Positions 15,774 through 24,944 of a DNA stretch of 64,000 bases are shown piece after piece. The stretch spans positions 1 through 64,000 of the forward strand of contig NZ_FOWC01000016.1 in NCBI RefSeq assembly GCF_900115345.1. The letters run 5' to 3'. Source of the DNA: Amycolatopsis rubida. Lineage in GTDB: Bacteria; Actinomycetota; Actinomycetes; Mycobacteriales; Pseudonocardiaceae. Position 1 is the first letter of the stretch. Each line of letters opens with the position of its first letter. Both the position numbers and the translations under genes were made by a program. The notes beneath the pieces were generated by a model. That model searched no databases. It saw only the letters and a program-made list of their open reading frames with translations, and was not told where the DNA came from.

Positions 15774-18056
15774 ATGGGACACACCGCTTCGCCGGGGTAC
15801 GCCTACGGGCAGCTCGAACGGGCTGTCCGCACCGCCATGTCCGCGAAGGACAGGGCGACGCGCCGGCGTGCGCGGGCGAAAGCCAGCCGGTGGCAGGACG
15901 TCCTGACCGGCATGGCCACCGGTTCCCTGCGGATCGGCTCGCGGACCCCGGTCGCGGACACTCCGGCGTGGGTGACCCTCGAAGTCGTGCACGGCGGGTT
16001 CGCCACCGGCCGATTCCTGGCCGAGGTCGCGCTTTCCCCCGCCGAGGCCGCGCTGTGCGCCGAAGGGCCGGGCACCACAGAACGCGAACGGCTCAACCTC
16101 TGGTACCTCACCGACGCCGGGCTCGCCGCACTGCGCGCCATGCTGGCCACCGAGTCCTATCGGATCGAGGTCCCGGAGGACGCCGCGCTGCCGACCGTGG
16201 CGTGGCTGCTGGACCACGGATACGCCGAAGCCGCGCTCGACCTGATCGCCGAGCTGCGGCCGCACCTGCATCGCCTGCGCCTGGCCCCGCTGCCCGGCGC
16301 GGCACCGCGACCGGCGGGCGCGCTGGTCCGGCTGAGCACAGTCGGCGAAGTCCGGGAATCACTCCGGTCGGCGAGCACCCCGCCCGCGATCACGGCGATG
16401 CTGGAAACGCTGACGGTGTGGCACCCGCTGTTCGACCGGCTGGTCGCGCTGTGGTGCGACACCGTCGAGGGCGAGCCGCCGCGGCTGGACGGAACCGGCG
16501 TCGCCGGCGGCTGGCCGTGCCGTACCTGGCCGGCCGACTGGCAGCAGCGTCGCGCCGAGTGGCTCGCGGACTACGCCAGGGCGCGCTTCCGGCACACCGC
16601 GTCGACCGCCCACACTCACCCGAAAAGCAACTTCGCCCGGCTGCACCGCGCGCTGCTGGCGTGCGAGCACGACAGCACGGAACTGACCGGCCGGGACGTC
16701 GGCTGGATCCGCCGCGCCCTGGCGAACACGATCACCAAGCACGGCGAGCCGGGCTCGGAACCGCGAGCGGCGCTGCGGGCGCTGCAGGCCGCGGTCGCCG
16801 CGCGACCCACCCACGCCGAACTCGCCGCCGCGCTGGCCGAGCGGCTGGGCTGCTTCCCGGCCGACGGCGGGCTGCCGTCGATCGAGCCAGTCGCCGAGGA
16901 CGCGCCGGCCCACTTGGTCGCCAAGGTCGCGCGCGCACTGGAGGCGCCGATCGAGGAACTGGTCGCGCGGAACGTGATCACCTCGGCCGACGTCCTCGCG
17001 ACGGTCCTGCCGCAGATCGCCGCGCAACTGCTGGCCGCGAACTTCGACAATGAGCAGCTTTCGACGCTGTACGCCCAGACTTACGCGGCCTTCCGCCGCC
17101 GACGCGGCCTGCTGCTGCTCGACCTCGAACACCAGGTCCGGATCGAGGAACTGCCCTGGGTCCACGCGATCGACCCGTTGCGAGCGCGGCGTCCGGACGC
17201 CACCCGGGCGGCCCGCCACACCCTCGACCAGACAGTGCTGCTGGCGCTCAGCGCGTTCCCGCAAGCGATCCTGCCGAACACGCTGGTGCGCGAACTGGGC
17301 GCGCTGGCGAAGCAGGCTGGGCTGCCGATGCCGTTGGTGGAGGAGGTCGCCGCCGACATCTTCATGGGCACGTTCACCGAGAAATGGCGCACGGCAGCAG
17401 AACTCACGAGCCGCACGATGGCGGGCACGCTCTACGCCCGCTACTACGACCTGCCGGAGTCCTGGACGTCGGAGCCACCCCCTCGCAAGTTCCGCGCGCT
17501 CGCCAACCGCACCGCCGACGACTTCGCCGGCCTGTGCGTGGCCCGAGCCGGCGAAGCCAGGCCGTCGTGGCGGTTCCGCTCGGTCGCCGCGAACGGCACA
17601 GTGCTGGAGCAGAGCCAGATTCTCACGACGCAGAACCTGGCAGTCCTGGTGCACACGCTCGATCTGCGGACCCGGCTCCAGGCAGCGGCGCCCGAACTGG
17701 CCGCCCAGTCGTTGACCTGGGCGGTGACCCGGCTGGCGACCCGCACCGACCAGCACCACACGGCCCTGCAAGCGGTCAAGAACGCGGCTTACGCCTGGCG
17801 GCAGGCGCTGTTCTTCCTGAGCTTCTGCGACCTCGACACTCAGCGCGCGACCGTCCGTCACCTCGCCGAGCAAGCGACGCGAGCGGGCCTGGCCGACCGG
17901 TTCGCCCCGGCAGTGAACGGCTTGGCGCACGTCGTGGAAGGCGGCCGGTTCACCCCGGAGGGCCGGACGGACAACGGAACCGGACGGCGTTTCCTCGGCT
18001 GGACCACTGGCAAGCATTGGTGTCTGCCAGACGTCCGCCCGACCTCGCGCGTCTAG
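15774..18056 (+). CDS. 760-aa protein of unknown function behind tRNA-like leader
   Basis: I do not recognise a named domain. The 760-aa protein has no signal peptide or membrane segment and looks largely alpha-helical, like a stack of helical repeats. An N-terminal basic stretch (KDRATRRRARAKASRW, about residues 24-39) and a central KSNFARLHRALLACEHDS are rich in positive charge, which would suit nucleic acid binding. Other landmarks are PAWVTLEVVHGGFATGRFL (about 63-81), DVGWIRRALANTITKHGEPG and FMGTFTEKWRTAAELT. ATG 15774 has AGGGGGA 6 bases ahead. The only upstream element is the pair of tRNA-like RNAs, so RNA binding, processing or control by tRNA-related enzymes is my guess. The next gene is convergent. 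Confidence 0.85.
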   Translation: MGHTASPGYAYGQLERAVRTAMSAKDRATRRRARAKASRWQDVLTGMATGSLRIGSRTPVADTPAWVTLEVVHGGFATGRFLAEVALSPAEAALCAEGPGTTERERLNLWYLTDAGLAALRAMLATESYRIEVPEDAALPTVAWLLDHGYAEAALDLIAELRPHLHRLRLAPLPGAAPRPAGALVRLSTVGEVRESLRSASTPPAITAMLETLTVWHPLFDRLVALWCDTVEGEPPRLDGTGVAGGWPCRTWPADWQQRRAEWLADYARARFRHTASTAHTHPKSNFARLHRALLACEHDSTELTGRDVGWIRRALANTITKHGEPGSEPRAALRALQAAVAARPTHAELAAALAERLGCFPADGGLPSIEPVAEDAPAHLVAKVARALEAPIEELVARNVITSADVLATVLPQIAAQLLAANFDNEQLSTLYAQTYAAFRRRRGLLLLDLEHQVRIEELPWVHAIDPLRARRPDATRAARHTLDQTVLLALSAFPQAILPNTLVRELGALAKQAGLPMPLVEEVAADIFMGTFTEKWRTAAELTSRTMAGTLYARYYDLPESWTSEPPPRKFRALANRTADDFAGLCVARAGEARPSWRFRSVAANGTVLEQSQILTTQNLAVLVHTLDLRTRLQAAAPELAAQSLTWAVTRLATRTDQHHTALQAVKNAAYAWRQALFFLSFCDLDTQRATVRHLAEQATRAGLADRFAPAVNGLAHVVEGGRFTPEGRTDNGTGRRFLGWTTGKHWCLPDVRPTSRV

Positions 18057-18188
18057 GAAACGGCGGGGCCGATCTGCCCCAGGCTGACCGCGCCGATGGC
18101 AGTGCTGTACTCGCTGCACCCGCTTCCGCACCGGGGACACGGGCCTGGTACCCGCTTCGCCGATTCGGGGGCCGGAAGAACCGGGCGG

Positions 18189-19052
18189 CTACCGGAGGAA
18201 CCGGACCAGGGTTTCGGCGAGCTGGTCCGGGTTTTCCTCGGCCATGTGGTGCCCGGACTCGATGCGGCCGGACGAAAGCTCGCCGCTGACCCAGGAACGC
18301 CAGACGGCGACCGGGTCACCGTAGAAATCCTCCATGTCGTCCCTGACGGACCAGGCGACGAGGGTCGGACAGGTGATGACGCGCCGCGCCGCCCGGTCCG
18401 CCTCGTCATGGGCGCGATCGACAGTCAGCCCGGCGCGATAATCCTCCAGCATGGCCCGCACAGTGGCCGGATTCGTGACCGCGCGGGTCATGTCGCGGCA
18501 GTTTTCGTACCCCATGGCGTGCTCGTCGGGGTGGTACCAGGCAAGGGGATCGGCCGTGATCACCCGCTCAGCGTGCGGGGAGGCGCCGAGAAAGAACCAG
18601 TGCCACCACGCCGCGGCGAACTTCGCGTCGGCGCGTTCGAGCGCCTCGATGATCGGCACGCTGTCCAGAACACCCAGGCGTGACACCGAATCAGGATGGT
18701 CGAGCGCCGTCCGATAAGCGACGTAACTGCCGCGGTCATGGCCCACGACAGCGAATCGGCGGTGCCCGAGACCGCGCATCAGCGCCACGGTGTCGGCTGC
18801 CATCGCGCGGTCGCAGTAGACCTCGTGTTCTTCGTCGGGATCGGGTTTGGCCGACCGGCCGTACCCGCGCAAATCGGGGCAGACGACAGCAAACCCTGCC
18901 CGCGCAAGCGCCGGAGCGACCCGGTACCAGGTGGTATGCGTCCGAGGATGCCCGTGCAACAACACAACGGGCGGTCCTTCTCCCCCGCTTCGCCCGTGGA
19001 GGGTCACTGAATCGCTGACCGGGATGTCCCATTCCGCGAAGGTGTCGAACAC
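18189..19052 (-). CDS. Alpha/beta hydrolase, haloacetate dehalogenase-like
   Basis: A 287-aa hydrolase. The oxyanion segment LLHGHPRTHTTW, Asp nucleophile in GHDRGSYVA and catalytic His in SGHHMAEENPDQ follow the order seen in fluoroacetate/haloacetate dehalogenases, which replace a halogen by hydroxyl through an aspartyl ester. An Asp nucleophile also occurs in epoxide hydrolases; the HPRT segment and the WHWFFLG cap region favour the dehalogenase group. GTG 19052 is the start. It is convergent with the 760-aa gene and sits beside a decayed oxidoreductase. Confidence 0.8.
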   Translation of the reverse strand: MFDTFAEWDIPVSDSVTLHGRSGGEGPPVVLLHGHPRTHTTWYRVAPALARAGFAVVCPDLRGYGRSAKPDPDEEHEVYCDRAMAADTVALMRGLGHRRFAVVGHDRGSYVAYRTALDHPDSVSRLGVLDSVPIIEALERADAKFAAAWWHWFFLGASPHAERVITADPLAWYHPDEHAMGYENCRDMTRAVTNPATVRAMLEDYRAGLTVDRAHDEADRAARRVITCPTLVAWSVRDDMEDFYGDPVAVWRSWVSGELSSGRIESGHHMAEENPDQLAETLVRFLR

Positions 19053-19064
19053 GCTGCCACTGTC

Positions 19065-19713
19065 TCACTGCCGAGCCCCGCCCGCGCGCTGCGGCGGTGC
19101 GCTTGTCCGGGCAGGGCGGCAGGTGCTCGCGAATCCATGTTTGACCAGCCGGAAACGGGGCGCCCAGTCCGATGAGAGCGAAGCGCGAAGGCGCGCGAGC
19201 TGGACCGCGAACACGCCGACGCCGCCTCCCGAGCCGCCGATGAGCACCGTGTCGCCCGGGCCCGGGTTGACCACCGCCAGCGCTGCGGCCGCCGTGCAGC
19301 CCGCAATCGCAAGCGCGGCAGCGGTGCGGTCGTCGACACCGTCCGGGGTGCGGTGCGCCTCGCCGCCCACCGCGATGGTCCCTGCCACGTCCACGACGAC
19401 GTAGTCAGCGACCGCGCGGGACAGCGCGCCGCCGAACACCCGGTCGCCGACCGCGAACTCGCTCGCTCCGTCGCCGACCTGGTCCACGATCCCGGTCGGT
19501 GCCGAACCCGCACGGCAGGCTCAGCCCGAACCGCGCGGCAGTCTCCGCGTCCGAGGTCATGAACCAGTCCATCGGGTTCAGCCCAGCCGCGGCGACCCGT
19601 ACGCGAATCTGCCCCGGACCAGCCCGCGGCACCGGCACTTCGCGAATTCGCAAGGCCTCCGGCCCGCCGAACGACTCGAACTGAACCGCCCGGCTCGCTT
19701 CTTTCCTGCTCAC
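19065..19713 (-). pseudogene. Frameshifted and truncated MDR quinone oxidoreductase
   Basis: The first frame gives a normal N-terminus with GTG 19713 after AAGGAG (VQFESFGGPEALRIREVPVP ... RVAAAGLNPMDWFM ... LPCGFGTD). Reading then needs a shift near 19495 to continue as VDQVGDGASEFAVGDRVFGG and on to the nucleotide-binding motif GGSGGGVGVFAVQLAR. After that the sequence loses family likeness and stops at 19065, roughly two thirds of the usual 310-residue length. Both a frameshift and a 3' truncation mean it is inactive. The promoter operator and the divergent TetR remain intact. Confidence 0.75.
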
Positions 19714-19730
19714 CTGTTCTCCTTGAGCTC

Positions 19731-19756
19731 AGTAAACGGACTATGCTCCGTTTACT
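19731..19756. promoter_or_regulatory. TetR operator, perfect 10-bp inverted repeat
   Basis: AGTAAACGGA and its exact complement are separated by CTATGC in the 78-base divergent gap between the oxidoreductase remnant and the TetR gene. Size, symmetry and location match a TetR-dimer site controlling both directions. Confidence 0.75.
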
Positions 19757-19791
19757 TCCTCGAAGCTAGCACAAGTGGAGCGTGATCCGTT

Positions 19792-20358
19792 TTGGCTGCC
19801 GCGAAGACCCCTCGGGCAGACGCGACCCGCAATCGCCAGCAGCTGCTTGACGTCGCGACCCGGCTGTTCGCCGCAGCCGAGACCGAGCCGTCGATGCGCG
19901 CGATCGCGGCCGAGGCCGGAGTCGGCATCGCCACCCTCTACCGGCACTTTCCCACCCGCGAGGCACTGGTCGACGCGGTCTACCAGGACCAGGTCTCGCG
20001 CCTCACCGCCGGTGCCGAGGACCTGCTCGCCCACCTCGGTCCGGCAGCCGCGCTGCGCCGCTGGATGGACCTGTTCGGGGACTGGATCGCCACCAAGAAC
20101 GGAATGCTCGACACGCTGCTCGCGATGGTCGAATCCGGCGAGATCGCCCACGCCCGCACCAGAACCGAACTGCTCGCGGCCATCGACGGCCTCCTCGAAG
20201 CCGGCCACGCCAGCGGCGAACTCCGCGGCGATGTCCCCGCCGAAGACATCGCCGCCGCGCTCATCGGCATCTTCACCGTGGCCGGTTCCGCCGAGCACAA
20301 AGCGATGGCGGGCCGGCTGCTGGACCTTCTGCTGGACGGGCTCCGGGCTTGCGCCTAG
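19792..20358 (+). CDS. TetR-family transcriptional regulator
   Basis: A 188-aa repressor. The N-terminal helix-turn-helix (about residues 14-60) reads RQQLLDVATRLFA ... SMRAIAAEAGVGIATLYRHFPTREALVDAVY, a textbook TetR pattern. The ligand-binding remainder is alpha-helical. Start is TTG 19792, since no ATG or GTG is in frame nearby; GGAG at 19777 is a rather distant ribosome site. Divergent from a now-broken MDR oxidoreductase, with a perfect operator between. Its stop overlaps the stop of the ClC gene (CTAG). Confidence 0.88.
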   Translation: MAAAKTPRADATRNRQQLLDVATRLFAAAETEPSMRAIAAEAGVGIATLYRHFPTREALVDAVYQDQVSRLTAGAEDLLAHLGPAAALRRWMDLFGDWIATKNGMLDTLLAMVESGEIAHARTRTELLAAIDGLLEAGHASGELRGDVPAEDIAAALIGIFTVAGSAEHKAMAGRLLDLLLDGLRACA

Positions 20359-22145
20359 GCCCCCGATTTCCGGCCGGTCGCACTCGCCGCCGCGGGCTCC
20401 AGCGCACTCAACACCGACTGGTGCGTGATCCACCCCGTCAGCTCATCCCCGCCGGTCAGCACCGGCAGGCCGGTCCCCGGAGCCTGGGCAAGTGCGTCCA
20501 GCGCATCGGCAAGTGTGGAATCGCTCGTCACCAACGGCGGCAACTCGGCGAGATCCCCCACCCGGCCCGTCTGGTCCTCGGCTACTGCTTCGGCGACCGC
20601 GCGGGCGGTCGCGCAGCCCTGGTATCGGCCGCCCGCGTCGATGACCGGCAGGATTCCGTGGCCGGACAAGGCGAGCGCGTGCGCAGCCAGGTCCAGCGGC
20701 AGGTTCTCGCGCAGCGGCTCCGGCAACGGTTCGGTGACCGCGGAGACTTTCGTGCCCGCCAACCGCCCGGCGGAAGGGTGTTTGTCCAGATCGATGCCCC
20801 GGCGGCGGAGCTTCAGCGTGTAAATCGTGTCGCGGCTCAGCGCGCGGCTGATCGCGGTCGCGATCACGATGGCGGTCAGCATCGGGAGGATCACCGTGTA
20901 CTGGCCGGTCAGCTCGAACAACACGATCACCGCCGTGATCGGAGCCCGCGCCGCGCCCGCGAACGCCGCGCCCATCCCGATCAGCCCGTACACTCCCGGC
21001 GACGCGGTCACCGACGGAAACCACGTGTGCAGCGCGATCCCGAACGCCGTCCCGGCCATCGCGCCGATGAACAGCGACGGCGCGAACACCCCGCCCGATC
21101 CGCCGATCCCGATCGTCAGGCTGGTCGCCACGATCTTCCCCAGCATCAGCACCAGCAGGAACCCGAACACGTACTTGCCCTCGACCGCGTTCCGCAGCAC
21201 CGGGTACCCCACCCCGTACATCTGCGGCAGCGCCAGCAGCAGCCCGCCGAGGAAGAGCCCGCCGACGGCCGGGCGCAGCCATTCCGGACCCCGCCACAGC
21301 CGGTCGCACAGGTCCTCGATCCAGTACAGCACCCGGGCGAACAGCACCCCGCACGCACCCACCAGCAAACCCAGCGCCACGAACAGCAGATACTCCACCG
21401 GGTTCCGCACCGTGAACGGCGGCAAGTCCAGGAACGGCGCGTTCCCCAGCACCGCCCGCCCCACCACGCTCGCTGTCACGCTCGCGAGCACTACCGCCCC
21501 GAACGATTCGGCGGCGAAATCCCGCAGGATCAGCTCCATCGCGAAGAACGGACCGGCCAGCGGCGCGTTGAACGTCGCCGCGATCCCGCTCGCCGCCCCG
21601 CACGCCACCAGCACCCGCAACCGCGACTCCGGCAACCGCGCCGCCCGCCCCAGCGACGAGCCCAGAGCGGACCCGATCTGCACGATCGGCCCCTCCCGGC
21701 CCACCGAACCGCCCGAGCCGATCGTCAACGCCGACGCCAGCGCCTTCACCACGCTCACCTGCACCGGAATCCGCCCGCCCCGCTCCGCCACCGCGTACAT
21801 CACCTCCGGCACCCCGTGTCCGCGCGCCTCCGGCGCGAACCGGTGCACCAGCGGCCCGTACAGCAACCCCGCCAGCACCGGAGCCAGCAGCAGGAACCAC
21901 GGACCCAGCGCCGGGAACCACGAATGCGCCGCACGCCCGGCCGCGGAATAGTCCGCGTGCCCGGAAAACACGTGCGTGAACGACGTGATCAACCACCGGA
22001 ACACCACCGCGCCCAGCCCCGCGCCCGCCCCGATCAGCACCGCCAGCCCGACCAGCCCGGCCCGGCTCTCCCGCACCCACCGGCCCACCGGCCGGCGCAC
22101 CGGTACGACCAGCCCGCGTTTCCCCGCACTCTCACCCGACGACAT
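20355..22145 (-). CDS. ClC-family chloride transporter with C-terminal CBS pair
   Basis: A 596-aa protein: about residues 20-440 form the ClC membrane domain and the rest two CBS domains. Selectivity motifs are visible: GHGVPEV, GSGGSVGREGPIVQIG with the gating Glu, and GIGGSGGVFAPSLFIGAMAG. The GREGP glutamate is present in both ClC channels and Cl-/H+ exchangers; bacterial members are mostly exchangers. The CBS pair (about 440-585) may sense adenine nucleotides. ATG 22145 is chosen over an upstream in-frame ATG at 22214; CATACT lies 8 bases before it and no ribosome site is seen, so the message may be leaderless. Confidence 0.9.
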   Translation of the reverse strand: MSSGESAGKRGLVVPVRRPVGRWVRESRAGLVGLAVLIGAGAGLGAVVFRWLITSFTHVFSGHADYSAAGRAAHSWFPALGPWFLLLAPVLAGLLYGPLVHRFAPEARGHGVPEVMYAVAERGGRIPVQVSVVKALASALTIGSGGSVGREGPIVQIGSALGSSLGRAARLPESRLRVLVACGAASGIAATFNAPLAGPFFAMELILRDFAAESFGAVVLASVTASVVGRAVLGNAPFLDLPPFTVRNPVEYLLFVALGLLVGACGVLFARVLYWIEDLCDRLWRGPEWLRPAVGGLFLGGLLLALPQMYGVGYPVLRNAVEGKYVFGFLLVLMLGKIVATSLTIGIGGSGGVFAPSLFIGAMAGTAFGIALHTWFPSVTASPGVYGLIGMGAAFAGAARAPITAVIVLFELTGQYTVILPMLTAIVIATAISRALSRDTIYTLKLRRRGIDLDKHPSAGRLAGTKVSAVTEPLPEPLRENLPLDLAAHALALSGHGILPVIDAGGRYQGCATARAVAEAVAEDQTGRVGDLAELPPLVTSDSTLADALDALAQAPGTGLPVLTGGDELTGWITHQSVLSALEPAAASATGRKSGA

Positions 22146-22255
22146 TGATGCAGTATGCAACAATTGCACACGGACAGGGTTGCGGGATCGCTCACACCTG
22201 AGCGGACTTCTCAAGCCCGGTCAGGGTTTTCATCCGTTTTGCGCGCTATCGAGAG

Positions 22256-23545
22256 TCAGAACACGAAGTAACGGAGCCACAGATACGGGGCGGCGACGAG
22301 CACAGTGATCACCGTGACGACCGCGCCCTTCTTGGTGAACTCCCAGAACGAAATCGGCGAACCCGCCCGGGCGGCGAGACCGAGCACCACCACGTTCGCG
22401 CTGGCCCCGACCGCCGTCATGTTGCCGCCGAAGTCCGCGCCGAGCGCCAGCGACCACCACAGTGCTTCCGCGTGCGCGGGGTCCGGGATGTCGTGGGTGA
22501 GCGCGAGCACGAGCGGGCTCATCGTTGCCACGTAAGGGATGTTGTCGATCACGCCGGACAGCAGTGCGGACACGCCGAGGATCAAGGAGACCGCCAGCAG
22601 CGCGTTCCCGCCGGTGGCTCCGGCGGCGAGCTTCGCCAGCCAGTCGATCACCCCGGTCTTGACCAGCGCCCCGATCATGATGAACAGCCCGGCGAAGAAC
22701 AGCAGGGTCTCCCACTCGACGCCGTCGAGATACTGCTTGGGCGGCGTGCCCGAGAGCAGCACGAGCAGGCCCGCGCCGAGCAGCGCGACCACCGACGGGT
22801 CCAGATGCAGCACCGAATGCAGCACGAATCCGGCGAACACCAGCAGCAGCACGGCACCGGACTTCACCAGCAGCCTCGGCTGCCGGATCGCTTCGCGTTC
22901 GTTGAGCGCCATCACGTCGGCGACCCGCTGCCGGTCGACGGTGAACGAGCCGCGGAACAGCCACGGCAGCACCAGCCCCAGCGCGACGAGTTCGAGCGCG
23001 ACGATCGGCGCGAGATTGAGCAGGAAGTCGTTGAACGCCAAGCCCGCGCGGCTGCCGATGATGATGTTCGGCGGATCGCCGATCAGGGTCGCGGTGCCGC
23101 CGATGTTGGACGCCAGCACCTCGGCGATCAGGAACGGGACCGGGCTGAGGTCGAGCCGGTCGCACACCAGCAGCGTCACCGGGGCGATCAGCAGCACCGT
23201 GGTCACGTTGTCCAGGAACGCCGAGGCGACCGCGGTGATCAGCACCAGCAGCAGCATGATCCGCAGCGGAGACCCCTTGGCGCGCTTGGCCGCCCAGATC
23301 GCGACGAACTCGAACACCCCGGTGCGGCGCAGGATCCCGACGATGATCATCATCCCGAGCAGCAGGAACAGCACGTTCCAGTCGACGCCGGTGTCCTCGG
23401 AGAAGAACGCGTCCGCCGACCCGCTCACCCCGGTCGCGAGCACCACGCCCGCCCCGGCCAGCGCGGCGGTCATCTTCGGGATCTTCTCGGTCGCGATGAA
23501 CACGTAGGCCACCACGAACACGACGACCGCGATGACCGTGCTCAC
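22256..23545 (-). CDS. SLC13/ArsB/NhaD-type (IT superfamily) permease
   Basis: A 429-aa membrane protein with about eleven helices. The two signature repeats are NIGGTATLIGDPPNIIIGSRAG in the first half and GADFGGNMTAVGASANVVVLG in the second, typical of the ion transporter superfamily that includes ArsB arsenite carriers, NhaD antiporters and citrate carriers. Substrate cannot be assigned; there is no adjacent arsR or arsenate reductase. GTG 23545 starts it, 31 bases after the CBS protein, with which it probably forms an operon and which may gate it. Confidence 0.85.
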   Translation of the reverse strand: MSTVIAVVVFVVAYVFIATEKIPKMTAALAGAGVVLATGVSGSADAFFSEDTGVDWNVLFLLLGMMIIVGILRRTGVFEFVAIWAAKRAKGSPLRIMLLLVLITAVASAFLDNVTTVLLIAPVTLLVCDRLDLSPVPFLIAEVLASNIGGTATLIGDPPNIIIGSRAGLAFNDFLLNLAPIVALELVALGLVLPWLFRGSFTVDRQRVADVMALNEREAIRQPRLLVKSGAVLLLVFAGFVLHSVLHLDPSVVALLGAGLLVLLSGTPPKQYLDGVEWETLLFFAGLFIMIGALVKTGVIDWLAKLAAGATGGNALLAVSLILGVSALLSGVIDNIPYVATMSPLVLALTHDIPDPAHAEALWWSLALGADFGGNMTAVGASANVVVLGLAARAGSPISFWEFTKKGAVVTVITVLVAAPYLWLRYFVF

Positions 23546-23576
23546 CGGCGGACCGCCCGGAGCAGGCGCGCGCGGA

Positions 23577-24023
23577 TCAGCGAGGCGTCAGCGCGTGCTC
23601 CAGCAGCCGCGACGCGGAGACCACGCCGAGCAGCGTCCGGTCCCGCATCACCGCCACGAGCGGGCAGCGCAGCCGGGCCATCGTCGCGGCGACCTCCACG
23701 ATCGTGTCGTCGGCGTCCACCCTCGGCAGCTCGCGAGGTTCGCCGGGCAGCAGTTCGCGCACCGTCCGTCCGCCCAGCTTGTCCGCGACGCGGTCCGCCA
23801 TCGACTCGCTGAGCACCCCGGCCAGCGACGGATCGTCGCGCACGTAAGGCGGCACCAGGAACTGCACGACGTCGGAGGCGGGCAGCACCGTGTGCGGGCG
23901 CCCGGACGCTTCCGTCACCACCAGCCCGGGCAGCCGGTGCTCGGCCAGCAGGCGCGCGGCCGCCAGCGCGTCCGCGTCGAGATCGACGACCGGGAACTCC
24001 TCGGCCAGCTCCGCTGCGCGCAT
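23577..24023 (-). CDS. Stand-alone CBS-pair protein
   Basis: A 148-aa soluble protein made of two CBS repeats (about residues 10-60 with LPGLVVTEASGRPHTVLPASDVV, and 90-145 with DTIVEVAATMARLRCPLVAVMRD and LLGVVSASRLLEHAL). CBS pairs bind adenosine nucleotides and regulate partner proteins. It precedes the permease gene by 31 bases in the same operon, so the partner is probably that permease. ATG 24023 follows GGGGG. Confidence 0.85.
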   Translation of the reverse strand: MRAAELAEEFPVVDLDADALAAARLLAEHRLPGLVVTEASGRPHTVLPASDVVQFLVPPYVRDDPSLAGVLSESMADRVADKLGGRTVRELLPGEPRELPRVDADDTIVEVAATMARLRCPLVAVMRDRTLLGVVSASRLLEHALTPR

Positions 24024-24192
24024 GCCCCCAGGCTACGGCCGCCCGCGCGGCTCCGCCGGAACTCGGGATTTCTTTCCGCACGCCTGACGCCACGGGGCTC
24101 CTCGGGGTCGACTGGACCGCCCGCCGCCCGGCTGGGCACGGGCAGGCCGACCAGACTTCCCGGCACACCACGCGTAAAGATGCCGCAAAGAC

Positions 24193-24214
24193 CGGCCCGG
24201 GGCAAACCGGGCCG
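24193..24214 (-). terminator. Terminator hairpin after Rv1733c-like gene
   Basis: CGGCCCGG and its complement CCGGGCCG around the loop GGCAAA start four bases beyond the stop of the minus-strand gene. No T-tract. Confidence 0.5.
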
Positions 24215-24218
24215 CCGG

Positions 24219-24807
24219 TCACGGATGGGTGCGCTTGGCCTGTTCGGCATCCCACTCGCGTTGCCACTCGGCCCTCCGGCGCCGGTTCAGCGCGAACACC
24301 GCGCCACCGCACCCCAGGGCCAGCACCAAGCACACCGACACCCACAGCCCGACCGCCGCGCACACCGCGCCGGCCAGCACCGCCCCGGCGGTCAGCGGCG
24401 GCGGGACGGGGTTTCCCGCGCGGTCCACCCAGATCGAAATCCGGTCGCCGCGCCGCGCGCCTTCGGCGGCCGCGACCTGGCCGGTTCGACGCGAACCGTC
24501 CGGTGCGCGCCAGGTCGCGTCGTCCGGCGGCGAGCCCGCTGCGCCCGTTGACCGTTGTCGCGGGGCCGTCAGTCAGCAGGATCGCGGTCGCCTGGTTGCG
24601 CTCGGTCAGCTGTCCGGCCGAGACCGGTTTCCGCGTCCCGTAAAGCTCCGAGCCGACGGCGGCCGCGAACGGGAGAGCGGTCAGCGCGACGAGGACCGCG
24701 GCAAGCAGGAGCCCGGACTGGACCCGGTCCGAGGCGCGCGCCACCGAACCGGGTCCCGGAACGAGCAGGTGCCACCACCGCAGGAGGGGGTCCGTCCATG
24801 TTTCCAT
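24219..24807 (-). pseudogene. Rv1733c-like membrane protein with one-base frameshift
   Basis: The start METWTDPLLRWWHL and first membrane helix (SGLLLAAVLVALTALPFAAA) are in one frame; the middle and end (ATWRAPDGSRRTGQVAAAEG, ISIWVDRAGN, second helix AGAVLAGAVCAAVGLWVSV) are in another. Dropping one G from the GGG run near 24545 joins them into a 195-residue protein, close to the 210 of M. tuberculosis Rv1733c, a DosR-regulon membrane protein of unknown function. A single homopolymer difference can be a sequencing error, so the gene may be intact. GGAGG stands before ATG 24807, and a DosR-like box lies 109 bases upstream. Confidence 0.75.
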
Positions 24808-24915
24808 CTTCCGCACCTCCCGTGCTCCGGAATCGCCCGCGCAACGCGCTGTCCACAGAGGAATTCCGCCCCGGGCAGGCGGACCGCCCGACCCGTCCCG
24901 GAGGGCACGGCGGCG

Positions 24916-24929
24916 GGGACCAACGGCCC
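24916..24929 (-). promoter_or_regulatory. DosR-like box upstream of Rv1733c-like gene
   Basis: GGGACCAACGGCCC resembles half-conserved DosR sites (GGGACYNNNGGCCC type) and is identical to the box at 26014. It is 109 bases upstream of the Rv1733c-like start, a family that is DosR-controlled in mycobacteria. Confidence 0.55.
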
Positions 24930-24944
24930 GGTTCCGCCACCGCC

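Noticed and set aside
18057..18188. Small minus-strand ORF with GPCPRCGSGCSEYSTA
   Set aside because: It has a CxxC pair but no ribosome site, overlaps the hydrolase frame upstream and has no recognisable family; probably chance.
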